Assembly (NCBI GenBank): GCA_033239005.1
Contig: BSQZ01000001.1
Location: 8,517,500-8,581,499 of the forward strand
From: Lamellibrachia satsuma
Lineage: Eukaryota > Annelida > Polychaeta > Sabellida > Siboglinidae
DNA length: 64,000 nucleotides
Direction: 5' to 3'
Both the position numbers and the translations under genes were made by a program. This document shows positions 48,601-59,235 of the stretch, one piece after another. Each line of letters begins with the position of its first letter. Position 1 is the stretch's first letter. The notes beneath the pieces were generated by a model. It was not told the DNA's origin, ran no database searches, and was given only the letters and a program-made list of their open reading frames with translations.

Positions 48601-48804
48601 TAGCCAAGCTCGTGGAAATAATTTGACACCGCATTTGAGTATTGGTAGGCCTCCTCAAATGTCCATTGTCGTCCCTCCACCAACTGGAAAGCGACCTTCC
48701 GTGGGTGTCGTTGTACCGTCTCCTCAAACAGGTGTGGAATGGTCTGGTTTGTCTTCATGTATTGCCTTATTTTTCTTCTCACAGTCAGCAACACATAGAG
48801 TCCA
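36668..48804 (-). CDS. SLC27A4: SLC27A long-chain fatty acid transport protein / acyl-CoA synthetase (5' end missing)
   Basis: Ten minus-strand exons in transcript order: 48804-48413, 48088-47933, 47380-47311, 45234-45033, 43232-43040, 42610-42467, 41585-41448, 40555-40391, 39296-39150 and 36825-36668 (stop TGA 36668-36670). Phases join to 587 residues, against about 640 in human FATP1/FATP4. The ATP/AMP-binding loop is [12 protein letters not shown]. It is followed by [14 protein letters not shown], the EFYGATEGN motif and the FATP signature [16 protein letters not shown], then [13 protein letters not shown] and TGTFKLKK near the end. The enzyme activates long and very long chain fatty acids to acyl-CoA at the plasma membrane or ER, driving uptake. 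The first visible exon opens with [16 protein letters not shown], so the N-terminal membrane anchor exon(s) lie upstream and were not found. Closest to FATP4/FATP1 by eye; a pre-duplication gene could be orthologous to both. Confidence 0.94.
39266..39700. repeat. 60-61-bp minisatellite duplicating an SLC27A splice acceptor and exon start
   Basis: Seven units beginning ATGGCAGCCATGCCA, at 39266, 39326, 39386, 39447 and onward. Unit one contains the true start of the exon 39150-39296, encoding [10 protein letters not shown] on the minus strand, with its acceptor at 39297-39298. Later units repeat this coding stretch and the acceptor with few changes. The minus-strand transcript therefore meets about six decoy acceptors with partial exon before the real one. 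Confidence 0.92.
39935..40022. repeat. Imperfect inverted repeat (hairpin) in SLC27A intron
   Basis: GAAATGTGGGCTCTGTTGAACCC at the left is matched in inverted orientation by GGGTTGTGGAGCCCACATTTC at the right, about 85 bp overall. A second short inverted pair (AGGAGGCT/AGCCTAGC) lies inside. It may be a foldback MITE. Confidence 0.55.
41272..41456. repeat. 22-bp repeat duplicating an SLC27A splice donor
   Basis: About eight units of TAAGGAAGGGTAGATCTACC plus two bases. On the minus strand each unit reads CCTTCCTTACAG then GT, identical to the end of the exon 41448-41585 and its donor. Two or three units have decayed to TTAAAGAAAGGG. Because CTTCCTTACAG also looks like an acceptor, each unit could act as either type of decoy. 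Confidence 0.9.
41586..42276. repeat. 61-bp minisatellite duplicating an SLC27A splice acceptor
   Basis: Eleven nearly identical 61-bp units containing ACAGAGCTCATGTAACAACC and CACTGCAACATTCAAACC. The proximal unit ends in the true acceptor of the exon 41448-41585 (minus strand: GAGCTCTGTGACTGTAG). The others keep GAGCTCTGTGTCTGTAG. Copies are more than 95 percent alike by eye, so expansion is recent. Confidence 0.95.
43245..44840. repeat. 30-bp minisatellite, about 53 copies, with higher-order structure
   Basis: Units of 30 bp start ACTGATACAT and come in three main types: CACAGGACAGTACAAGCAAC, CACATGGCAATACAAACAGC and TACAAGGCAATACAAACAGC/AGA. They recur in ordered blocks, pointing to multi-unit duplication. 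One unit near 43660 has 5 extra bases. The array ends 12 bp before the acceptor of the exon 43040-43232. A 635-codon open frame on the minus strand and a 399-codon frame on the plus strand are artefacts of the period. Confidence 0.97.
44865..45048. repeat. Degenerate repeat at SLC27A donor (exon 45033-45234)
   Basis: Six or more short units with TACAGTTGTACT(T/A) lead to the true exon end. On the minus strand they copy AAGTACAACTGTA, the last coding bases, together with GTAAGT-like continuations. Confidence 0.65.
45291..45372. repeat. 20-bp tandem repeat, left part
   Basis: Four units of TGTCACACCTAGGATTCCCT. Related units (CATGCCTAGGTTCCCCTTGC) resume at 45775-45880, on the other side of the LINE fragment, so the LINE appears to have landed in this array. 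Confidence 0.85.
45385..45773 (+). mobile_element. LINE 3' end, copy 5, inside SLC27A intron
   Basis: Starts near GAGACCTTAGTCATGAAGAA and carries the same tail as copies 1-4 (AGAACTAGAGGACACGCGGC, then AAAAACAAGGTTGACACCTA, then TGTTGGACTCTCGATAAGCC). Frameshifts and stops are present. Orientation is opposite to the host gene. Confidence 0.87.
45870..46370. repeat. Dispersed repeat family, copy 3, with a 30-bp internal minisatellite
   Basis: Flanks match the dispersed repeat at 7919-8400 (AACTTACGAGAGTGAATAGCC at the left; GCACGTTGTAGTGGAT and the AAACAATATAAGCATA block at the right). Between them, 45905-46112 holds seven or eight copies of AGTGAATAGCCTTGAGCCAA plus ten bases. Confidence 0.6.
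46421..47187. repeat. 70-bp satellite-like array, 11 copies
   Basis: Eleven almost identical 70-bp units begin ATTTTATGAAATGCTTTGAA. The only regular variant is TTTAACTTTG instead of TTTAAGTTTG in units 4 and 8, implying a four-unit (280-bp) duplication. It lies in the SLC27A intron between 45235 and 47310 and ends about 125 bp before the next exon. Confidence 0.97.
47722..47945. repeat. 23-bp repeat duplicating an SLC27A splice donor
   Basis: About nine units of roughly 23-25 bp with ACTTACCACTGAACTTTGTG. On the minus strand each reads CACAAAGTTCAGTG then GTAAGT, the last 14 bases of the exon 47933-48088 and its donor. Several copies keep a perfect GTAAGT. Confidence 0.92.
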
Positions 48805-48956
48805 CTGCAACAGAAGCAAAATAATAATCATTCATCAACTCATGTTGCAGTGCATGTACTCTAGAGTTGGAATACAAACTCACACAGCCATGCTGTTTTA
48901 ACAGTGGTTGTGTTCCAACTGTGTTGACTGTCTACATTCAATGATGCTAGATGTCA

Positions 48957-49115
48957 CCCACCACTGCCAGATAGTCACTCCTGCTGGGCTGTCACCCCTG
49001 CCTGGCTGACACCCTGCCAGGCTGACACCCCCCATCAGACTGTCACCCCTGGCATGTTGTCATCCCTGCCAGTGTCACCCCTGCTAGAGTGTCACCCCTG
49101 CTAGTCAACAGTCAC
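48957..49115. repeat. Degenerate 18-20-bp repeat
   Basis: About eight units based on CTGTCACCCCTGCCTGG or CTGACACCCTGCCAGG, in the sequence upstream of the first visible SLC27A exon. Confidence 0.8.
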
Positions 49116-49396
49116 CCTAGCTGGTATAAGAGAAAGACTCAGTATTACATACATGTACACCCTGTACAGTTATATAAAGTGCCATCAGTCAAGAGCGGAC
49201 ATACAACAATGAAATGTACAAAAGTCAACTATTATATCGTAACTCTGACAATAATTTGTGAAGGAGTATCACAAGTGGACTGGTGCTTGGCAGGACTGAC
49301 AAAGCAACAGAATACACTACATACACTGAACCCTGGTCTGTTGATTGTCAGCATCATGAGCACTGATGATCAGTGCCCCCCCCAAGTTGTCATGTA

Positions 49397-50075
49397 CTCT
49401 GCTGCTGTGTACTCTGCGTCATAACACAGCTGCTGTGTACTCTGCGTCATAACACAGCTGCTGTGTACTCTGCGTCATAACACAGCTGCTGTGTACTCTG
49501 CGTCATAACACAGCTGCTGTGTACTCTGCGTCATAACACAGCTGCTGTGTACTCTGCGTCATAACACAGCTGCTGTGTACTCTGCGTCATAACACAGCTG
49601 CTGTGTACTCTGTGTCATAACACAGCTGCTGTGTACTCTGTGTCATAACACAGCTGCTGTGTACTCTGCGTCATAACACAGCTGCTGTGTACTCTGCATC
49701 ATAACACAGCTGCTGTGTACTCTGCACCGTAACACAGCTGCTGTGTACTCTGTGTCATAACACAGCTGCTGTGTATTCTGCGTCATAACACAGCTGCTGT
49801 GTACTCTGCATCATAACACAGCTGCTGTGTACTCTGTGTCATAACACAGCTGCTGTGTACTCTGTGTCATAACACAGCTGCTGTGTACTCTGTGTCATAA
49901 CACAGCTGCTGTGTACTCTGTGTCATAACACAGCTGCTGTGTACTCTGTCATAACACAGCTGCTGTGTACTCTGTGTCATAACACAGCTGCTGTGTACTC
50001 TGTGTCATAACACAGCTGCTGTGTACTCTGTGTCATAACACAGCTGCTGTGTACTCTGTGTCATAACACAGCTGC
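49397..50075. repeat. 28-bp minisatellite with hairpin/E-box core, about 24 copies
   Basis: Units of CACAGCTGCTGTGTACTCTG plus eight bases (CGTCATAA, TGTCATAA or CATCATAA). CACAGC and GCTGTG form a perfect 6-bp stem around a single T, and CAGCTG is an E-box. The CG-containing variant dominates the left part and the TG variant the right part, compatible with CpG decay followed by spreading. Confidence 0.97.
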
Positions 50076-52230
50076 TGGCAGTGCTAAGGTGACACAAGCA
50101 GCAACAGAAAACACTTCATCTGTGTGAAACGTGAGAGGTACACAGCAGGTGTTTGATGGACTTACTAGACAGAGGGCAAGAATAGACCCAGATCTTTTCA
50201 TAACCAGTGAATGGCGCCTGCACCAGACAGGGTGGGTGCCATATTATTGACACTTGTAGGAACAAAGGACAGATCCAGCAACAGTGATGTGCATGGCAGG
50301 TGGTATTTGATGCCTGACAGCAACTAAACATACCAAGCAGTTGTTGTGTGAATGAGCGGGCATCATCACAAAGCACCATAGAAATGCTTTAAACCACACT
50401 GTGGACCAGACAACTAGGTGGGGATATTGATATCCCTTGCAAGCAGCATGTGACCATATCTAACACTGGCACTGTCCTCATTATGAAAATAATCAAATGC
50501 TATCAAAAGCTGAAATGAATTCAAATGAAAAACACTCAAACGTTTACACGCAGATATCAAAATAATTGTTTCACGTGGAAAGCTCATAATTCACGCAACA
50601 AAAACTTAGCATTCACATGCCACAGTGTAAATGTGTTTTCTCATAATTCAATTGTCTGTGCATGTGACCGAGATGATTCACCACCAAGACAGCTGAAGCA
50701 ATCTATGGGTTTATGGTGCTTACACATTGCACAATAAACCCCAGAGTTCTGAGCTAAAGCTCCCACCCATTCCATGCAGCAGCTGATTTAGTAAAAATTA
50801 ACGTGGACGTTATTCTTATGTCTGTCTCAGTTATGTTCTGCAGTGTATTGAAAGTTACTGGGCTGGCATATGAGACCTTGTGAACATATGTCTGCGCAAT
50901 GTTCTCTAATGGTAGGCATATATTGCCAAACTTTTGTTGCGAGTCACGTGATCATTCGTCTTAAAACGGATCAGTCGTGCAACGTACGCTGGTCCGCAAC
51001 TCAACGAAACTCGAGTCGCATATTAATTTGAAAGGCGCAAAAGCTGTTGAACCAATTCTAAAATTGAACTGTACATTGGTCTGCAACTCAACAAAACTCA
51101 GTCGCAGCAATGTGCCAATGAAGGCACATTTTCGGTGATAGTTGCAGAAAACTCCACTTGGTGCATATCAGGTTAACACTAGGTGGCGCGTGTGCATGCA
51201 GTTCCAGAAAATAACCCTATGATCGTGGTGGTTCACACACGAGTTCACACAAGTTTTGTAGCACAATTAATGTACGCTGACCCAGTTGCTTAACCACAGA
51301 ATGGAAAATCGTTGCTAGTCTTGCAACACGCAAGACAGGTTTACTAATGCTAATGTACGCCTAGCATTATATACACAGGAGCTGCTAGACTGACAAAGTG
51401 TAGACTCCTTTATAACTTTCTCTCTACATGGCTGGTGAATGTTCAGTCTTTTCCAATACTTTCTCAGCCATAATGTTCTGTCCCGATTATTCTTTACTGT
51501 CACAGCTAGATACCCATTCACCCCTACATTACTGTCCCAGCTAGATGTCCATTCACCCCTACATTACTGTCCCAGCTAGATGCCCACCCAACAATTGAAC
51601 CCCTGCCAGGGCCGTGTGAACTTTTACTGATTCACTAAACTGGTGAGAACAGAGAGCTGCATTGCTCAACTTTCTAAAACTCACTTGGGCTCCACAATCA
51701 GACTTAATAATACTGCTAGCGACTAGGATGACAGTGTCATTTAGGGGCATACACTTTACAAAAGTGTGTACCAGTAAATAGGGCATTATAAATATAACTA
51801 TAATAGGTAATTGTTACAATAATAAAACTTTGACAGTAACTAAATACTCGGCAGTCCCTCACTCTGATAATGACCGATGCGCATTCCTGTTCGTGATATC
51901 AAAAGATTATCATGCTTAATGATTCTGGTTTATTGTACCTCTGAGCTCGGATCACTGAGGATTTAGGCGCCATAGAAGTGTTGTTATTATTATAATACAA
52001 TTGCCCAAGTAGTGGAAACTTCATCACTGAGGACTTAGGCGCCACAGAAGTGTTGTTATTATTATTATAATTGCCCAAGTAGTGGAAACTCGAACATAAT
52101 TAGGCTTAAATTTTCCAGGGAGTGCATGAGTCTCCTTGTTTCACCTGCCGTACTCCTTATATACAACCCTTGGAAGGAGTCCATGTGACTGCCTATTTTA
52201 GAAGATGATAAATCCAGTATTAAACTGGCC
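50076..52230. other. Sequence upstream of SLC27A exon, no gene recognised
   Basis: Two direct copies of about 70 bp (51950-52015, 52025-52090) share GAAGTGTTGTTATTATTATA and GCCCAAGTAGTGGAAACT. A three-copy 36-bp repeat with CAGCTAGAT(A/G)(C/T)CCA lies at about 51495-51590. The missing SLC27A first exon could lie here or further up, but no convincing membrane-anchor exon was found. Confidence 0.5.
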
Positions 52231-52235
52231 GATTT

Positions 52236-54354
52236 AACTTTGTGGTTGTGTCCCTTGGTGGAGATAAAGTGGAGGTCTTGTGGATGGCCTGATCAAGGAA
52301 GGTGGTCGAGGGTATGTCCCCCTCCTGTTGGCCCTGACGAAACAGCTGCACCTCCTCGCTAAAATGACCAGACCCATCCTTTACCCATACCTCGTCTATT
52401 GCTGCAGGCAGAGACCACATCAATCATGACATGCCAACCAGGCATGGATTAATTTCAATTGTTAATTTAATTGACTCAATTAAGCTAATTTAATTAATTA
52501 ACATTACCAGAAAGGCTAGATTAATTAAATTAAATTAATTAACTTCACCAAAAGAGGCTGGATTAATTAAATTAAATTAATTAACTTCACTACAAGGGGT
52601 TAATTTAATTTAATTAACAAATTCCCAATTAACTCTCAATTAAGTACTCATTAAACAGTTGGTATTATTGGATAGTTCACACCCATGTTTCCCAGGCATT
52701 TCCAAAAGGCCTGCAGTCATTATTCCAGTCATTAGCCTGACAGAGATCAGGTTAAGGCATGTGTGAATGGGAAGGAGAACACCACAGAGCACTAATACTG
52801 TACCAACTGGAGTGGGCTGGTCATTCAGGCACCTGTGAATTGGAGGGAAGGCCTAGACAATAGAATGTCCTCTGGTAGTGTGATAACTTGACAAATAATT
52901 GCTGATCTCTGTCTAAAGTAAACAACTTGCAGCCAAGTGGACCTATGCATTAGACCTATGCATTATACTATGCATCTATATTTTTCTGTACATTTGCAAG
53001 TGCACATGTAACATGCAGAGAAAAGTAAAATAGCTTCAGTTTGGGATCTTTTCACAGCGCCAACTGGAATCAAAAGCAAACCAGTTCTAGCGATACATAA
53101 AAAATTGTATATAAATATTTAAATGCTAGTGTATAAAGGGGAAACCTAATGATTTAGCATTAAAGCACTGCATAAATAACAACTTGGTGCATAAAAATGA
53201 TGTATATAGTTACCCGGTTTTGTTAATTTTGTGGTTGAAGAAAGGAGGAAACTCCACACCCTGCAAAATTTCAGCCACAACTTTACATTCCTTTTAGAAA
53301 AAAAAACATTAATTTTATCAAGCATCTACAAATTTTTAAATGTGATCAAATACCCCATTAACAAATATCTTGGTATATAAATAGTGTATAAGCAAAACAC
53401 ATTTCTTTTAGAAGTCAACAATAATGTTCAGATTTGTTTGATGATAATAATAATGTTCCTCAGATGTAATAAGTAAAGTAATTCCATCAATATAATAATT
53501 ATATGAACACTGTACTATCGTTACAGTAACGTTTACGAACCTACTTCTGATTTTAGAACTGTTAAAAAATGTGTAAATAACAATTAGCATATTATTATTT
53601 CAATGATAACTTGTATCAAGTGCTTAAACTTACAAAAAACAGTGACATATAAATGCAATCTGCATTTCTACCATAACATTAATTTAATTGTTAACTTAAT
53701 TAAAGTAACTGTTAATTTAATTAAAGAATTTGGGAGGTTAATTTAACTTAATTGACCTGAGAAATGTGTGAGGTTAATTTAATTTGAACATTAATTGTAA
53801 TTTAATTAAATAACTTTTCAAGTTAATTGCCCCATGCCTGATGCCAACATCATCTCTAAATATTATCCATATATTTGAATAGTGAATAAAGGTAAGAGAG
53901 CCTCATTTGCATTTCTGATACAAGAAAATCATCAGCACAAAATTGTCATCCATTGGTACTTTTTTTTACTCATAAGTCTGTAACGTTATTTGATTCACTG
54001 CGGTGCATTAGTTTTAAGATAGAGGATTCAATGCCTTTGCAGGTGATGGATGTATGGGCTGCAGCAAGACTAGCATCTCATGCAGAGGAACTGACAGTTA
54101 TAATATTTCGCCAGGAAGTAAAATCATATTGTCACACTTACCACTTGTCAGTTCTGCTCCAAAGATGACAGCTTTTGCCTTTGACACCTGTATGCAATGC
54201 TTGAGTGTGTCGAGACGTAGGTTGAAGTTGACAAGTGCGGGAGTGATGCCTATGTTTGCAAGACCGAGCCATATACAAACATACTCTGGTCGGTTCTCCA
54301 TGAACAGAACAACCACATCTCCCTTCCGGTAGTCAAGCTCGTGGAAATAATTTG
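52236..54354 (-). pseudogene. Partial duplication of two SLC27A exons, split by a hAT element
   Basis: 52236-52438 repeats the parent exon 47933-48088 and part of its upstream intron; 53841-54354 repeats the rest of that intron and most of the exon 48413-48804. The copy breaks off within that exon at AATAATTTGG. The copied large exon keeps its reading frame ([19 protein letters not shown]) and its GTAAGT donor. The copied small exon keeps its acceptor but has lost its donor, and carries an insertion encoding about four extra residues plus several substitutions. In transcript direction the copies precede the parent exons. Both frames are still open, so the event is not very old, but a functional product is unlikely. 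Confidence 0.9.
52439..53840. mobile_element. hAT-type non-autonomous transposon with empty site preserved
   Basis: A 1402-bp element with ends CAGGCATGGATTAATT and, inverted, CAGGCATGGGGCAATTAA, flanked by the 8-bp duplication ATGCCAAC (52431-52438, 53841-53848). The parent copy of the same intron has a single ATGCCAAC at 48118-48125, the unoccupied site. Subterminal regions at both ends are dense in TTAATTTAATTAA. No transposase frame is seen. Confidence 0.95.
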
Positions 54355-55984
54355 GCCGATTAAATTTTTTCTTTTCCAGTAACAGAGGTTGCTTAATAAT
54401 GCCTGTGAGCTTAGCGAGAGCACAGCACTGCTCTCAGATCCAACGTTCTTCTAGTGACATATATTGCTGTACTAACAAAAAACACTACTCAAAACTAATC
54501 CATGGTTTGGCCTGTAATCTTAGATTACGGGCCGAATGAGTATGCTTCTGATTGGTAAACAGTCCACAATGTGGCGCCACTGATATAGCCTTTCCTTCAT
54601 GTAGGGAATTATTTAGGAACCACATTATTCAGTGCCGTACATAACATTTGTTGGAAAACTCCCAAATTTTTCTGCAGACTTTCGAGTTTGATGGATTCCT
54701 ACCAATTTCCCAAGATAATCAATCCCCGATAATGATACTAGCATGCATAGGGCTGACTGATTAGATATACATGAGAGCACACAGCAAACATGACATACAA
54801 ATACATGGAATATCATGGTGAAAGTAAACAATTCAGCCAAATACATACACAGTTGTGCCATGACACATATATGACAAGGGGGGTCTAAGGACAATGATGA
54901 AGGGATATGCATGTTATGCCATGTGTCATATGGCTTATTCAACCCTTATCTTCTTAACATGTCACACACTGTCCTTGTGTGACCTGTCCTGTTTGCTGAC
55001 CCTTAATTCTCTCAGTCTGAAAACTGTCAATTTATGAGGTCACCTGATGACCTCACAATTTGTGAGGTCACCACCATCATGACAGCAACTTACTACAGTA
55101 GGGGGTCAGTGAACCTTACTTGTTACTTGACATGCTGCAGTTGTTACTTGACAAGCTACAGTTGTTACTTGACACGCTGCAGTTGTTACTTGACATGCTC
55201 TAGAGTTTCACGGACCACTTTTACATGCATCAAAGAGCCCAACATTATTGTTCAAATAAAAATTATTATCATTAAAAATTGTATCTGGTGATAGATAATA
55301 TTTAAAAATAATATCAGTGAAACTATTTGATGACATTCGGTTGTATTGTTTGGATAAATTGATACTTCAGATGCTTTTTATTCACCAATGTGTATGGAGA
55401 TATTATTCGCATATTTCATAGCCTTGTCTGTATGTGAGCCTAAGGTTCACAAAAGGTGATTTGTGCATGAAAGGCGTTTTAGAAAAAAAATACAAATTTC
55501 ATATGTAAATACGAATATACTTACGCATTCATGGGTGATCACCTCACATGAACCAAACATATAACATATATTGTAATGACATCACAAACACATCCGACAT
55601 ATTGCAACAATGTCACAAACACGACCCGCAACCATAGTTTTATTCTTTGCCCATAAGTGCCATACCTGTTCTGAATACTGTCTATTCCATTTTGTACTAA
55701 AACTGACACAAACTTTGGTAAATGTTTACATGAATTTTAATTTAAGAGTAAATTACCCCACAGTACAATGCGCACATACAGGCAAGTAGACAGCCATACG
55801 CACGTGCTTCCACATCAATATGGCAAACAAATATTTTAAAAATTCAACCCACCCCCAAAAATTTAATGGTCCATTCATAATCTGGCTGGCATCTATCATG
55901 AAACGCAAGCACGAATCAGACAGCTGATAGGGCCTACCTGGCGCCATCTACACTCACTGCAATGGACACAATGTTAACTTTACT
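54355..55984. other. Intergenic or far-upstream intronic sequence
   Basis: A 21-bp repeat at about 55118-55205 (GTTACTTGACATGCTGCAGT, four copies) is present. No exon is recognised. Minus-strand ORF 55753-55947 was considered as an SLC27A first exon but shows no matching sequence. Confidence 0.5.
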
Positions 55985-56660
55985 TTTGTGCATGCCAGCA
56001 AAGAGCCTCTAGTTAGAAGTATGATAGACACACTCCAGCTGATCGCCTTCTCCTTCAACTACTCAACCCAGAGGTTGTGTGTCTTTCAGGCTGAGCTCGA
56101 CTTAGACGAGGATACACAAGCTGGCATGAACAACAGAACTAATCTGCAATCGCTCTGTGAGATAAGATGGTCCAGTCGTGCGAACGCTCTGTATACATTC
56201 AAGTCTGTATTCACTGCTGTAGTCATTGTCCCGTAATTCCAGGACGACATGCCAGGTAACCTGCGTCAGCTACAACATGAAGTGGGTCGCTGGAAGGCAC
56301 AATGGGAGATGGTGAATGTTGCCAAGAGGCACAACACACACGATGGGAGATGGTGAATGTTGCCAAGAGGCCCAACACACACGATACGGTAAAATCAATC
56401 CTGTCCAGTACCCAACATATATACAACAGTCGTGATACTGCTGGTGATGTCTGTCTCGACTGCCACAGCAGAGCGATCGTTCAGTGGCATGCCACGCCTC
56501 AAGAACTCTCCGTTCCATGCATGGTGACATCTGAGCGCTTGTCTGGATTGGACCTACATGTCCACAAGGTCAAGACGTTGGATGCAGAACGCATCATCCA
56601 CCAGTCCAGACATTTAGCGCTAACATTCCACCCAAATGAAGGAGAGGGTAGTAACTGAAC
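55985..56660 (+). pseudogene. Decayed hAT/ZMYM1-like transposase
   Basis: Three pieces in different frames match the C-terminal half of hAT-derived proteins of the ZMYM1 / 52-kDa PKR-inhibitor-repressor type. They are LCEIRWSSRANALYTFKSVF (about 56150-56215); PGNLRQLQHEVGRWKAQW (about 56250-56305); and the dimerisation domain STATAERSFSGMPRLKNS (about 56455-56510), continuing in another frame with TSERLSGLDLH. A 46-bp duplication (56300-56390) adds further damage. It is a dead transposon gene, not a host gene. Confidence 0.8.
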
Positions 56661-57885
56661 CATTTCTGTAGATATAATACACTTGTAAACATATATTACC
56701 GAAGCATTATCGTTGCCTACATGTCTTTTTGGCTTATAATTAAATGGCTGTTGTTACTGTAAAGGGTTTGCGTGTATCTATTAACATAATTGTCAGGACT
56801 GATTCTTAGTACACTTGGTCATTATAGTACATGTTTTCCAATGATTTAGAGTGGTATTGTAGTACATGTACTGCAGTAATGCTTCATGAGCTGTTATAAT
56901 TGTTTGTGCTATTACATAGTAAACAGGTTATTGAAGCATGTAAACAATCTTAATAAACTACAAAATGAAAACTAGTATCTGTCATACCCATATGATATAT
57001 ACTGAAGGTTCACAAGGGATAGGAGTAAAGCAGGGGGCCATGTTTTCTCCATGGTTGGAGGGGCATTCTTCTTTAAGTTTTAGTTTGACTTAAAAATGCA
57101 CCTGATTACAAAAGATAAGTTTATAAAAAAAAAAATGGACTCCACATCCCCACTTAGATTTGTGCTTCCACATGAATTTATACCTACCGGGTAGCTATGC
57201 TCCTGACATATTATGTGCAGTGACAACATCATTATACTGAACTGCAGAGTGCAGACAGATTCAACTGTAGTATGCAGACACATAAACAAACATAAATAAA
57301 TAACAATCAGGTATCTATGTAAACTTTGTCTGCTTAACTACAGGGGGTTAGAGGCTGGGTTGACGAGTTTCTGACGAGATGGTAAATACCATGGTATTTA
57401 CCTTTCTGATGTAATACCTTTCTGATGTATAACTTTATAGCATCAGAAACAAAAAAAGACGTGTTATTTTATTTAATGTGTAGACTGTAATTTAAAATCA
57501 ATATATTAATACATTATTATTCACCTTTCATATGCATGTGTCTTATTGTTTATTAGCAACTTTGCACACAGCAATGATTACAGAAATAACTGTGGTTTTA
57601 CTAGGCACCTAGCTTTTAAAACAACAGGACAAGTGTCAGTCACAATATTTGGAAAGCATGCAGGAAACTGACTGGAGTGTAAATGCATACCAACAATAAC
57701 ATCTATGAACTGAGTTAGGACTGTGGACAGTGTTATATATGGATATAACGGGTACTAACTTGATGAAAGCATCGCCTGTGTTATGGTACCGTTTAAAAGT
57801 AAAATAGGCATTCTGGGTAATAGTCAACTTCATGTTGTGTTAATTATGGCCTGTTACTAATTCATAAACATAGTACAAATATATA
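56661..57885. other. AT-rich sequence, possibly including a 5' LTR
   Basis: No gene seen. The right end (TATATAACA at 57877-57885) directly precedes the TGGCGACAAGGAAC-like primer-site motif of the next element, so part of this stretch may be its 5' LTR. I could not find a second copy to prove it. Confidence 0.35.
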
Positions 57886-58027
57886 ACAGTGGCGACAAGG
57901 AACAACACGAAAACATGTCGGGGAAGAATGCCTGCTTTGAAGCGTATGTGGAGGACAAAGAGATATTTGACAACTACATCGAAAGATTTGAATTCTTTAT
58001 GTTGATTAGTGCTATAACAAGCAACCC

Positions 58028-59235
58028 AGCAAAGTAACTAAGTAAAAGTAAAAAGTACCACCCAAAAAACTACTTAAGTAAAAAGAACTTTGATAAAAAT
58101 ACTTAAGTAGAAAAGTAGCAAATACCAATGTAACATAAGTAAAAAAAAACAAGTCAATGTTTTACTGTCAAAGTTACATGCAGTGTCTCATGCAGTGTCT
58201 CATGCAGTGTCAGACAACTGCTTTGTTTAGCCTCAGCAACAACTGATTTTCAAAGTTGGTGTCGCCCGCCAAGGCACGCAGGTCTTCGCATGAATATTAG
58301 GCCTGCTACACTAAACGGGTGCTTGCGTGCTGCACTGGCTGCCAAAGGAGTTTTCAGTTTGACAAACAGTGACTTCAAATATAATTTGGAAAACAAAATC
58401 AGACAACACAATCAAAGCATGTCAGGGAAAGGCAACAACTATCCATTCAGCCACTTATGCACTGCAGCCCTACAAATAAAATAAAAAAACGTTTTTATGC
58501 CACACAGGGTTGAAAAAAATCATGATTTAAATTTTTTTTTAAATAAATCGGATTTTTTTTATATTTAAATCGGATTTTTTTTATTTATTTGATTTTTTTG
58601 AAATCTGGTATACAATGTCATAAAATATTTTACTATCAGGCTATCTGGTGTCAATACAGCTACACAAGTGTGCGCACTTTGTGCTTTTGTATTAAAAACA
58701 CAAAACTTTGTTGATCTCGATGCTTGTAAACAATTATTTGTGTTAAATTCATATAAATCAGCGATAAAAAAACCGGAAGTAAAAAAATCATAAATCAATG
58801 ATTTTTTGGAGCGATTTAAATCAATGATTTAAATCAATGATTTAAATCAAATGATTTAAATCAATGATTTAAATCAAATGATTTAAATCAAATGATTTAA
58901 ATCAAATGATTTAAATCAAATGATTTAAATCAAAGAACCCTGATGCCGCAGGCATATGCTGGAAAAAAAAATTGTGTAATCAACTCAACAAGTAGAATTA
59001 TTTCTCAATTCAACTGGACTGTTACATACATGACTCCAACATTGATGCATCGGCAGGCATCGCTTCCGCTTAAGACAATGGAAAGTGTGAAAGTATCGGC
59101 AACATAAAGTAATGCAAAACTTTTGAAGTACAAAAGTACTGATAAAAGTACATTATTACAAGCAAAAGTAACCTCCCAAAAATGTACTTCAAGTACTGTA
59201 ACAAAGTAAATGTGCTTTGTTACATATCACCACTG
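58028..59235. mobile_element. Probable hAT-type element nested in the Ty3/gypsy relic
   Basis: The right end, read inverted, is CAGTGGTGATATGTAACAAAG followed by blocks of AAGTACTT-rich sequence. The left side has mirrored AAGTAACTAAGTAAAAGTAA sequence. This matches the style of hAT elements whose ends begin CAGTGGTG, but the left terminus is decayed and no target duplication could be matched. Confidence 0.55.
58505..58942. mobile_element. Short hAT-type MITE
   Basis: Ends are CAGGGTTGAAAAAAATC and, inverted, CAGGGTTCTTTGATTTAAATC. It is flanked by ATGCCACA (58497-58504) and ATGCCGCA (58943-58950), an 8-bp duplication with one mismatch. The interior is dominated by ATGATTTAAATCA repeats (58795-58935) and T-rich runs. 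It sits inside the element 58028-59235. Confidence 0.85.

Noticed and set aside
49397..50075. CRISPR-like regular 28-bp repeats
   Set aside because: There are no unique spacers between units, and the context is a eukaryotic intron; it is a minisatellite.
55753..55947. Minus-strand ORF as the missing SLC27A first exon
   Set aside because: It has a hydrophobic stretch, but no resemblance to FATP N termini and no phase-2 donor in the right place.
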